DNA from: an uncultured Acetatifactor sp.
Lineage (GTDB): Bacteria > Bacillota > Clostridia > Lachnospirales > Lachnospiraceae
Reading direction: 5' to 3'
Assembly: GCA_947627535.1 (NCBI GenBank)
Contig: CANQWM010000013.1
Span: forward strand, 1 to 64,000
Length of the DNA: 64,000 bases
Shown: positions 40,010-48,102 of the stretch, piece after piece
Numbering within the stretch: the first letter of the stretch is position 1
How the letters are laid out: every line of letters starts with the position of its first letter
Position numbers and translations under genes: made by a program
Notes under the pieces: generated by a model
What the model was told of the DNA's origin: nothing
Database searches by the model: none
Seen by the model: the letters and a program-made list of their open reading frames with translations, nothing else

Positions 40010-40052
40010 GCAAAATAAAACCGTCCCTTCCTTTCTGGAAAGAGACGGTCTC
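40010..40052 (-). terminator. Terminator downstream of hpf
   Basis: Minus strand GACCGTCTCTTTCCAGAAAGGAAGGGACGGTTTTATTTT. Confidence 0.8.
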
Positions 40053-40078
40053 TCATGGCTTACGCCCCTGGTTCGTTT

Positions 40079-40606
40079 TTACATCTCCGGCTCGATCAGT
40101 CCGTAGGTATCTCCCTTCCTCTTATAAACCACGTTCACTTGATCCGTCTCCGCATTGATAAACACAAAGAAATTATGGCCAAGCAGTTCCATCTGAATGC
40201 AGGCGTCCTCCGGATACATGGGTTTGATGCCAAACTTCTTGGTGCGGACGATTCTGATCTCCTCCTCGTCCATGTAATCGTTCTCTACATACATCTGGCT
40301 GAACGAACCTGCTGCCTGCTGCCTGTCCACGATTTTGGTCTTATATTTCTTAAGCTGCCTCTCGATGATCTCCTCCACAAGATCGATGGATACATACATA
40401 TCGTTGCTGACCTGCTCGGAACGGATAATATTTCCCTTTACAGGGATCGTCACCTCGATCTTCTGACGGTCCTTCTCCACACTCAGTGTCACATGTACTT
40501 CGGTGTCAGGACGAAAGTATTTTTCCAGCTTCCCGATTTTCTCCTCCACAGCCGATCTCAATCCGGGTGTAACCTCAATGTTTCTTCCCACAATAACGAA
40601 TTTCAT
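40079..40606 (-). CDS. hpf: Ribosome hibernation promoting factor, long form
   Basis: MKFVIVGRNIEVTPGLRSAVEEKIGKLEKYF; C-term LLGHNFFVFINAETDQVNVVYKRKGDTYGLIEP. Confidence 0.93.
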   Translation of the reverse strand: MKFVIVGRNIEVTPGLRSAVEEKIGKLEKYFRPDTEVHVTLSVEKDRQKIEVTIPVKGNIIRSEQVSNDMYVSIDLVEEIIERQLKKYKTKIVDRQQAAGSFSQMYVENDYMDEEEIRIVRTKKFGIKPMYPEDACIQMELLGHNFFVFINAETDQVNVVYKRKGDTYGLIEPEM

Positions 40607-40639
40607 TTAAATCACCCCTTTGTTGTTTATTGTGTAGTC

Positions 40640-40669
40640 ATTATATCATATTGACACGGCTTCTTGCAA
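40640..40669 (-). promoter_or_regulatory. hpf promoter
   Basis: Minus strand TTGCAA, 18-bp spacer, TATAAT. Confidence 0.6.
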
Positions 40670-40820
40670 CAATTTCACTGATTATTTACTTGTTTTTGAC
40701 ATTACATAAGTCAACCTCAAATTCGATTTTTTTGGACAAAAAAAATTTTTTATCACATCTTCACAAAACAAATGTTCCAATAGTAAGCGTTATTTTATTC
40801 CCCAAAACAAGGGCAAAATG

Positions 40821-40891
40821 TGTGGATAATGTGTATAACTTGGTGTATAAGTCACTTTTATCGTGTTTTCGGTGCTTTTGTCTGTGGATAA
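40821..40891 (+). promoter_or_regulatory. Cluster of four DnaA-box-like 9-mers
   Basis: TGTGGATAA 40821-40829; TGTGTATAA 40830-40838; GGTGTATAA 40842-40850; TGTGGATAA 40883-40891. Confidence 0.65.
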
Positions 40892-41022
40892 CTTTTTATT
40901 CAATCGCATTAAACTTATGGCCGTTATTTCGTTTGTTCTTGCTTTTTTGTGCAAGTTGTACATCATCAAAAAAACCTTCCCATTTCCGCGCCCCAGAATA
41001 TTTTGACAACTCCCTTTGTTTT

Positions 41023-41060
41023 GTGAAAAAGAAAAGGCCGCACCCTTTGGATGCGGCCTG
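41023..41060 (-). terminator. Terminator downstream of NlpC/P60 gene
   Basis: Minus strand GGCCGCATCCAAAGGGTGCGGCCTTTTCTTTTT. Confidence 0.88.
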
Positions 41061-41071
41061 CAGACCCTGTC

Positions 41072-42247
41072 TCAGAAAATTCTGCGGATAGCAAGAATCT
41101 TTCTATAATCTACGTTAGATACGATGATGCCTGTCTTCTTATTGGAAGCGTGAACAATCTGTCCGTTTCCTATGTAAAGAGCCACATGACCGGAATAGCA
41201 GATCAGATCCCCTGGCTGGGCGTTCTCCAATCCATCCACCGCATATCCCTGGGAGCGGTCAGATGCCGAAGAGTGCGGCAGGCTTACGCCGAAATGCGCA
41301 TATACGCTCATCACAAACCCAGAACAATCCGCTCCCTTGGTCAGGCTTGTACCACCATACACATAAGGATTTCCCACAAACTGAAGGGCATACTCCGCAA
41401 CAGCGACACCCTCCTCGCTTCCGCTGCCTACAGAATAATCTGCGGCGGGTGCGGTATTAACATTCGCCTCTTCCGTTTCCCGATTGGTCTTCCTGGACGC
41501 CGCAGCAGCTGCCTGCGCCTTTTTACGCTCCTCTTCTTCCTTCTTCAGACGCGCTTCTTCCTCTTCTCTGGACTCGGCTTGAACAAACTCACTGTGCAGT
41601 TCCGTATAATCGGTAGAAATCCAGCCGGTTCCTTCCTCCACGTCTACCTGTACCCATCCTTCTACCTCGTCAAGAACCAGCAGTTCGTCTCCCTCCGGCA
41701 CCATACTCAGTATCGAAGCCTCAATACTGGGCTCCTTACGGACAAACAGCGTCTGAGTAGTTACCTTTGCAAACCGCTTGCCTACCTGCTTTGCGATTTC
41801 CACCGCCGCATCGCCGGTAACACAATAATCCGCCTTTACATAACCTGTCACGCTGCCGGAGCTGATCTTATACCAGCCGTTTTCCTCGCCGAGGAAGGTT
41901 CCCACAGAATTATCATACAGCTTTCCGAGGATCTCACCCTCTTCGCTGGGAATGCTTCTGACATTGACATATCGCTTGACCTGAGCGATCACCAGATTGC
42001 GGAACATGTCTTCTTCTGTAGGTTCGTCGCTCTGCGTCTTATCCAGCCCGGTAAGTTCCGCTATGGAATCCAGTTGCCACGAGAAATCCGTGTTTTCCAT
42101 CCTGTTTCCCTGTGCAAGGGCATATCCCACGCCGCCGCTCATAAAAACGGAAGAAGATTCCGCTGCCTGCGCCGTAACTGCGGGGCAGGAGAAAGCAAAT
42201 AATACTGCCGCCGCGCCCAATATCACTCTTTGAGTCCTCCGGATCAT
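41072..42247 (-). CDS. SH3-domain NlpC/P60 endopeptidase
   Basis: Signal peptide; SH3 repeats VNVRSIPSEEGEILGKLYD; GGTSLTKGADCSGFVMSVYAHFGVSLPHSSA, HVALYIGNGQIVHA. Confidence 0.92.
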   Translation of the reverse strand: MIRRTQRVILGAAAVLFAFSCPAVTAQAAESSSVFMSGGVGYALAQGNRMENTDFSWQLDSIAELTGLDKTQSDEPTEEDMFRNLVIAQVKRYVNVRSIPSEEGEILGKLYDNSVGTFLGEENGWYKISSGSVTGYVKADYCVTGDAAVEIAKQVGKRFAKVTTQTLFVRKEPSIEASILSMVPEGDELLVLDEVEGWVQVDVEEGTGWISTDYTELHSEFVQAESREEEEARLKKEEEERKKAQAAAAASRKTNRETEEANVNTAPAADYSVGSGSEEGVAVAEYALQFVGNPYVYGGTSLTKGADCSGFVMSVYAHFGVSLPHSSASDRSQGYAVDGLENAQPGDLICYSGHVALYIGNGQIVHASNKKTGIIVSNVDYRKILAIRRIF

Positions 42248-42643
42248 TTCGACTCCTTTCTTCCGAATCGTAAACTTTTATATGTAAGTAACTTCTTTGA
42301 AACAAATTTATTACAAAATTGTTAAGTGCATTAATAAATATAGCACCGTTCCCTGCATTTGTCAACAGCAGGATTTTACTTTTTCTCTGCATTCATCTAC
42401 CGGCCAAATTGTTACATTTCTGAGAAATTTGAATTAGGGCAGCTGCCAGACAGGGACAGAGAAAGACGAGTGGAACGCGATTGCGCTCTCCTGGCGGCTT
42501 TTCCTGTCTCTGCTTCCACCAGCTGTTAATCTTTTAAACTGGCATGATGAAAAATATCTATATTGTCACTTTCTGCCATGCCATTTTTGTGTATAATACA
42601 AAACACGCCGGCAATAAAACATTTTTGATAGGAGTAGTAGGAA

Positions 42644-43078
42644 ATGAATGGTCAGCAAAAAAACAGATACGAACTGCTGGGGCATGCGCCGTCATGGCGC
42701 TGGAACGTATCCCGGCAGACATCCGTGCCGCAGGCGGAGTATCCCGCATGAGTGATCCAAAAATGATGAAAGGAATCCAGGAGGCAGTCTCAATTCCCGT
42801 CATGGCCAAATGCCGCATTGGCCATTTTGTGGAGGCGCAGATACTGGAAGCCATTGAAATCGACTATATAGCTGAAAGCGAAGTGCTTTCCCCAGCCGAT
42901 GACAAATACCATATCGACAAGACGCGCTTCCAGGTCCCCTTTGTTTGCGGAGCCAGAGATCTGGGGGAAGCATTAAGAAAAATTGCCGAAGGCGCGTCCA
43001 TGATCCGCACCAAGGGAGAACCCGGTACTGGAGATGTGGTTCAGGCTGTCCGCCACATGAGAGCTATGAACGCGGAGC
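42644..43078 (+). pseudogene. pdxS: pdxS remnant with internal deletion/frameshift and 3' truncation
   Basis: [11 protein letters not shown] in one frame, then [34 protein letters not shown]...[21 protein letters not shown] in another; ~27 codons missing at the junction and the C-terminal third absent. Confidence 0.8.
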
Positions 43079-43150
43079 GGCGATGCTCGGCTGGGAACTG
43101 GATGATCTGATCAGCCGGACGATTCTTGCCATGAGAAGCTGTGAAAAAGA

Positions 43151-43357
43151 CTAACCACGCTGATACCGCGCGTAATACTCTGCATTAATCTGTTCGATTT
43201 CTTTGTTTCCATCTATATAATCCTGATACATGTCAAAAGGATTCCCTCCACCAAGCCAGCAGGAAGAACAGTTTTCACATCCCCCTCCGCAATCAAGTGA
43301 CTGTCTGATAATCTGCTCCCGCTCTTCTCTCGTTGTATCCTTAATCAGTAAACTCAT
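43151..43357 (-). CDS. Small Cys-rich protein
   Basis: CGGGCENCSSCWLGGG motif; start MSLLIKDTTREERE. Confidence 0.6.
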   Translation of the reverse strand: MSLLIKDTTREEREQIIRQSLDCGGGCENCSSCWLGGGNPFDMYQDYIDGNKEIEQINAEYYARYQRG

Positions 43358-43423
43358 AAATAACCTCCTCCAGAATACCACTAATACCACTCACTCATAT
43401 AACACGATTCCTTTTCCCGCTGC

Positions 43424-44554
43424 TCATTCCGTATCATATCCTTCCAAGAAGGTATGTTTCTTCCCATTTTGCTTATAGGCAACCACTGTGTCCAGATTCA
43501 CATTTTCCACACTCTTAAATATGTTTCCTTCTACATATGGATTGCTCTGTTTCAACGTCCTGATCAGTTCTTTTATCTCCACCCGTTTGGAACGATTTTC
43601 CTCATTATTACAAGTGCTGCAGGTATCGGTGAACTTGCAGGCACATTGTATAAAATGGAGTCCGTTGTAATCCCTCCACGCCTTGATAGCCTCTTCCCTG
43701 ACCAGATACAAAGGACGTATCAGTTCCATGCCCTCAAAATTTGTACTGTGAAGCTTCGGCATCATTGTCTGTACCTGCGCGCCGTAAAGCATGCCCATAA
43801 GAATTGTTTCAATCACATCATCATAGTGATGTCCCAGCGCAATTTTATTGCATCCCAGCTCCTTTGCAAAATGATACAAATGCCCGCGCCTCATTCTGGC
43901 ACATAAATAACAGGGGGATTTTTCCACATGGTACACTGAGTCAAAAATATCCGATTCAAAGACAGTAATAGGTATCTTTAGATTCCGTGCATTTTCTTCG
44001 ATTACCCTGCGGTTTGCTGCGCTGTATCCCGGATCCATCACAAGGAACTTTACGGTAAAGTCAAATTTATTATGTAACTTCAATTCCTGAAAACATTTCG
44101 CCATCAGCATGGAATCTTTTCCCCCGGAAATACATACCGCTATCGCATCTCCCGGCTTTACCAGTTCATAAGTTGTAATCGCTTTTGTAAACTTAGACCA
44201 GATTGTTTTTTTGAATTTTTTACGCAGGCTCTGCTCTACATCCTTTGCCTTATCCTGTTTCTGCGGTTCGCTCATCCTGTCCATAAGCCACGCAATATAT
44301 CCGCCATCAAGGCTTTCCGCATCCAGTCCCTTTTCCCTTAAATTTTCCGCCACCTCATTACTGACTATGCCTCTGCTGCAGCAGATAATCAGTTTTTTTG
44401 AAACATCTGTTTTTTCACTGTTTTCAATTTCCTCCGGCTTTATTGCAACAGCTCCCGCTATCCCTCCATGATCGATCTCTATCTGGCTGCGAATATCTAT
44501 AATCTGATAGGTGCTTTCATCCATCTTTTTCATTTCTTCCACCGAAATACCCAT
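43424..44554 (-). CDS. Rhodanese domain fused to TtcA-like PP-loop tRNA thiolase
   Basis: Rhodanese YQIIDIRSQIEIDHGGIAGA...LIICCSRGI; PP-loop SGGKDSML; CYLCARMRRGHLYHFAKELGCNKIALGHHYDD. Confidence 0.85.
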   Translation of the reverse strand: MGISVEEMKKMDESTYQIIDIRSQIEIDHGGIAGAVAIKPEEIENSEKTDVSKKLIICCSRGIVSNEVAENLREKGLDAESLDGGYIAWLMDRMSEPQKQDKAKDVEQSLRKKFKKTIWSKFTKAITTYELVKPGDAIAVCISGGKDSMLMAKCFQELKLHNKFDFTVKFLVMDPGYSAANRRVIEENARNLKIPITVFESDIFDSVYHVEKSPCYLCARMRRGHLYHFAKELGCNKIALGHHYDDVIETILMGMLYGAQVQTMMPKLHSTNFEGMELIRPLYLVREEAIKAWRDYNGLHFIQCACKFTDTCSTCNNEENRSKRVEIKELIRTLKQSNPYVEGNIFKSVENVNLDTVVAYKQNGKKHTFLEGYDTE

Positions 44555-44555
44555 A

Positions 44556-44666
44556 TCAATCCTGCCTCATTTCTTCGCTGCACAAATTTTTTACTACTTC
44601 GCCCGCAATGATCAATCCTGCCACAGAGAGTACAAATACTGCTGATAATAGACGGGAGGCGCCCAT
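44556..44666 (-). pseudogene. Possible ThiF/HesA-family (E1-like) C-terminal tail remnant
   Basis: 36-aa ORF MGASRLLSAVFVLSVAGLIIAGEVVKNLCSEEMRQD*; VLSVAGLIIAGEVVKNL resembles ThiF-family C-termini. Confidence 0.4.
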
Positions 44667-44734
44667 TTTCGGACGCCAGCAGGCATACCAAAGGTCATGT
44701 CAGCAGTAACCTTTTGATCGGGCTTGGAAAGGCT

Positions 44735-45697
44735 TCATCCTGTCACAGTTTCATCCTTTTCATCCCTATTGCAATGATTACAAGAATTGCGGCAGTACGC
44801 ATCCGCCGCCATGGCCGCGTTGGCGCCGTCGGACACGGCGGTGACGATCTGCCGAATCGGCTTCTTCCGCACATCTCCCGCCGCAAAGAGACCGGGCATC
44901 TGTGTGGCACAGTCTTCTCCCGCCAGCACATAGCCTCCCTCGTCGCAAGCCGTCAGATCCCTTACCAGCTCTGTGCCCGGCCGGATTCCCACGGCGATAA
45001 AAAGGCCCGCCACCGGAAGATGGAACGTCTCGTTGGTCTTGAGATTTCTGATCCGCAGCCCTTCCACCGCATCCGTCCCGCAGATTTCCTCCACCACGTG
45101 ACTGTAGAGAATTTCCACGTTGGGCAGCGATTTCAGCTGTTCCTGCAAAACCGCCGCGCCCCGCAGTTCGTCCCGCCTGTGGATCAGATAAACCTTCTCA
45201 CAGGCGCGGGCGAGAAAGATCGCATCCTCCAGCGCGACATCCCCGCCGCCTGCCACCGCTACCGTCTTTCCCCGGAAAAACGCGCCGTCACAGGTAGCGC
45301 AGTAGGATACTCCCATGCCGGAAAGCTCTTCCTCCCCCGGCACTCCCAGATGGGCGTGGACGGCGCCTGTGGCAAGGATCACGGTCTTTGCCTCCAGCTC
45401 CTCCGTCTGCGTGCGCACCACCTTTACGCCGCCCCTGTCTTCTATGGCAAGGACCTCCGCTTCTTTAAATTCCACGCCCAGCTTGTCCGCATGCTGGCGG
45501 AACTGTACGCCCATATCGAATCCGTTTATGCCGGGCAGGCCGAGATAATTGTCCACTTCGTAAGTATTCAGCACCTGCCCGCCGCTCATGGAATTTTTTT
45601 CAAGCACCAGCAGATTCAGACCCGCTCTTTTTCCATACACGGCTGCCGAAAGCCCCGCGGGGCCGGAGCCAATAATAATCAGATCGTACATAAACAA
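44735..45697 (-). CDS. trxB: Thioredoxin reductase-like FAD/NAD(P) oxidoreductase
   Basis: IIGSGPAGLSAAVYGKRAG, SYCATCDGAFFRGKTVAVAGGGDVALEDA, GLFAAGDVR. Confidence 0.88.
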   Translation of the reverse strand: MFMYDLIIIGSGPAGLSAAVYGKRAGLNLLVLEKNSMSGGQVLNTYEVDNYLGLPGINGFDMGVQFRQHADKLGVEFKEAEVLAIEDRGGVKVVRTQTEELEAKTVILATGAVHAHLGVPGEEELSGMGVSYCATCDGAFFRGKTVAVAGGGDVALEDAIFLARACEKVYLIHRRDELRGAAVLQEQLKSLPNVEILYSHVVEEICGTDAVEGLRIRNLKTNETFHLPVAGLFIAVGIRPGTELVRDLTACDEGGYVLAGEDCATQMPGLFAAGDVRKKPIRQIVTAVSDGANAAMAADAYCRNSCNHCNRDEKDETVTG

Positions 45698-45772
45698 CCT
45701 CCTCTTTCCTTCTTATCAGTGTATCAGTTTCGGGGTGGAAAAGCAAGGCGGGAATGTGATATACTAGAGGAG

Positions 45773-45936
45773 AGTTCAGCCGGCAGTCATGTTGGGCGAA
45801 AAATTGTGCTCGCACAAATTTTTCGCCTAACATGGCTGTCGAGGGAGCGCCATTTCATGAGCAAAGGCAGGCGCGCAGCGCCGGACAGCGCGGCAGCGCG
45901 GCTTTACGAATGGCGCGGGCTGAACTGTTACAAAAG
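45773..45936. repeat. Dispersed structured repeat, predicted three-way junction
   Basis: Outer stem 45773-45781/45918-45926; hairpin 45782-45840 (~27 bp, 3 G-U wobbles, 1 bulge); second stem 45847-45855/45908-45916; partial copy at 13554-13616. Confidence 0.8.
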
Positions 45937-45972
45937 AACAGCAAAACGAATCCTGACAGAAAGGCACATTCC

Positions 45973-46704
45973 ATGACAGCTTCTTTTTTACCCGCCGCAC
46001 TGATCACCGGCGCCTCCCGGGGCATCGGACGCGCGGCCGCGGAGGTTTTCGCCGCCGCAGGCTACCGTCTGACGCTCACCTGCCAAAAGTCCACAGAAGA
46101 GCTGGAATCGCTGGCCAACGACCTGGCTTCCCGCTTTCGGATTCCCTGCCGCGCGGTCCGCTCCGACGCCGCAGACCCGGATTCCGTCTCGGAGCTCTTT
46201 GCGTCTTTGGACCGTCTGGACGTGCTGGTAAACAACGCCGGCATCTCCCATTTCGGCCTGCTCACGGAAATGACCGTGGAGGAATGGCGCTGGGTCATGG
46301 CGGTAAACCTGGATTCCTGCTTTTACGCCTGCCGGGCAGCCATCCCTCTGATGCTGAAAAACCACAGGGGCCGGATCGTCAATGTTTCCTCCGTCTGGGG
46401 CGCCCAGGGCGCTTCCATGGAGGTGGCCTACTCCGCTTCCAAGGGCGGGGTCAACGCCTTCACCAAAGCGCTGGCCAAAGAGCTGGCCCCCAGCAACATA
46501 CAGGTAAATGCCGTGGCCTGCGGCGTTATCGACACCGCCATGAACGCCCGTCTTTCCGCGTCGGAACGAAAAGCCCTGCAGGATGAGATCCCTGCGGACC
46601 GGTTCGGCTCCCCGCAGGAAGCCGCAGAACTGATCCTTCAGGTCGCTCAGGCTCCCGCCTATATGACCGGCCAGATCATCACCATGGACGGGGGCTGGTA
46701 CTGA
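45973..46704 (+). CDS. SDR family oxidoreductase (FabG-like)
   Basis: ALITGASRGIGRAAAEVF, VLVNNAGIS, YSASKGGVNAFTKALAKEL; start MTASFLPAALITG. Confidence 0.9.
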   Translation: MTASFLPAALITGASRGIGRAAAEVFAAAGYRLTLTCQKSTEELESLANDLASRFRIPCRAVRSDAADPDSVSELFASLDRLDVLVNNAGISHFGLLTEMTVEEWRWVMAVNLDSCFYACRAAIPLMLKNHRGRIVNVSSVWGAQGASMEVAYSASKGGVNAFTKALAKELAPSNIQVNAVACGVIDTAMNARLSASERKALQDEIPADRFGSPQEAAELILQVAQAPAYMTGQIITMDGGWY

Positions 46705-46721
46705 CATAAACCGCGCCGCGC

Positions 46722-46919
46722 TTACCTTGTCTGATTCCGCTCCTCCTCAAACATGTCCGTCTCCGCAGCCAGCGCCTTAAAATCCATGGCGGGCACCAGC
46801 TCGTCCATGGTCTTCTGTCTCTCTGCCGGATTTTTTGCGTCCTTGCAGCGCAGGATCAGATGCTCCTTTTCTGTTTCCGTCATATCGTTATAATTCTGAA
46901 CATTAGGATTGATCTCCAT
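46722..46919 (-). CDS. Small hypothetical protein
   Basis: 65-aa ORF MEINPNVQNYNDMTETEKEHLILRCKDAK. Confidence 0.45.
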   Translation of the reverse strand: MEINPNVQNYNDMTETEKEHLILRCKDAKNPAERQKTMDELVPAMDFKALAAETDMFEEERNQTR

Positions 46920-46948
46920 CTACACACACTCCTTCTTTCAAGATCGTG

Positions 46949-46978
46949 AAAAAAGGGCGGCCATACATCAGCCGCCCT
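46949..46978 (-). terminator. Terminator downstream of bile salt hydrolase-like gene
   Basis: Minus strand GGGCGGCTGATGTATGGCCGCCCTTTTTT. Confidence 0.88.
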
Positions 46979-47059
46979 GACGACACTATCAGTGTGTGCA
47001 GAAACCTCAAAACAATACCCTGCGCCTTCTGGCAGATATCTCCTTCTTTCGTGCGCAAA

Positions 47060-48034
47060 TTAATTTGAAAAACAGATATCCTGCTCTTTCCGCAGTTCGT
47101 AACAGATCACTTCACTGCCTTCCAGATTTTCCCGGTGCATATCCACGGCAGTGATCCGCCGGTTGCCGTAGGTAATATAATAGTAGATTCCCCGGTCCAC
47201 ATTACAGCAGGAGCTGTAGAGAGTGTACTCAAATTTTCCGTTTTCCACCCGGACGCAGCCCTTCGGCATTTCCACCGCTCCCAGAATATGGAAAAACTGA
47301 CCCACGCTTTCCGCCTCGTCGTCGGAAGATGGAGAATTCAGCTTGGTAAACACAGCCCTCACAAAGCGGGAGGAAGAAGACGCATCGCCCGGCATTCCCA
47401 TCGCACCCATGCCCCGGCTGTAGAGGGAAAGATCCAGAGTGTCGGAAAAGCGGTTCTGCGGCTGATCGGGGGACAGATTTCTGTAATTGTTCAGCGTGAA
47501 CAGCTGCATGTCAAAGGACGGATTGTTGGTCAGCACTCCCACCGGATTTTCGTGGACCTTCAGTCCGTCTTTTACGGATTCCACCGTAAGCGATCCCTCC
47601 CGGTCCGAAAGGATCCAGTGCAGGGGCGTCAGCGGAAATTCCGGGCTGAAGGGAATCTGCACAAGATTCAGATTCGCAAGCAGCCGTCTGGCCTCTTTTA
47701 AGTCCGCACACTGTCCAAGAATCCACGGAATGAACTCAAAGGGCGTGATGTTGTCCTGGTCCGGCGCTTCCGGCTTGTAATCGGCGTTTCCCGGGAAATT
47801 CAGCCCCGCCATGCTGAGTCCCTTTTCGTTGGTGGCGTCATAGTAGAGCGGATACCCTCCCATCACCGTAGCCATGCCGATGATGGCGTAATGGCTGTCA
47901 AGACAGGGGGCCTTGCGAAACTGCAGCGGATAATTCCGCGGCGTCACCGTCACGGTCTCCCTGTAGGATATCTCAAGATCGAGATTCCTTCCGAAATAAT
48001 GATCCTTTGCCGCGTAAGCAACTGCTGTACACAT
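47060..48034 (-). CDS. bsh: Choloylglycine hydrolase family (bile salt hydrolase-like)
   Basis: Start MCTAVAYAAKDHYFGRNLDLE (Cys2 nucleophile); SMAGLNFPG, VGVLTNNPSFDMQ, GDASSSSRFVRAVF. Confidence 0.85.
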   Translation of the reverse strand: MCTAVAYAAKDHYFGRNLDLEISYRETVTVTPRNYPLQFRKAPCLDSHYAIIGMATVMGGYPLYYDATNEKGLSMAGLNFPGNADYKPEAPDQDNITPFEFIPWILGQCADLKEARRLLANLNLVQIPFSPEFPLTPLHWILSDREGSLTVESVKDGLKVHENPVGVLTNNPSFDMQLFTLNNYRNLSPDQPQNRFSDTLDLSLYSRGMGAMGMPGDASSSSRFVRAVFTKLNSPSSDDEAESVGQFFHILGAVEMPKGCVRVENGKFEYTLYSSCCNVDRGIYYYITYGNRRITAVDMHRENLEGSEVICYELRKEQDICFSN

Positions 48035-48102
48035 CTTTTGCTCCTCCTTCCATTTTGTAAAACCTGTTGTCTGCGTCAAACAATCCTGCAGTCAGTATCC
48101 TT

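Noticed and set aside
40727-40891. Chromosomal replication origin
   Set aside because: DnaA boxes are present, but there is no dnaA/dnaN/rpmH neighbourhood and no gene-strand switch; reported only as a DnaA-box cluster.
41051-42202. 383-aa + strand ORF
   Set aside because: Antisense to the well-supported NlpC/P60 gene.
45832-45972. N-terminal 47-aa extension of the SDR ORF (MAVEGAPFHEQRQARSAGQ...)
   Set aside because: Sequence is part of the structured repeat; the SDR fold starts at MTASFLPAALITGASRGIG (45973).
44714-45976. 420-aa + strand ORF
   Set aside because: Antisense to the thioredoxin reductase gene and running into the structured repeat.
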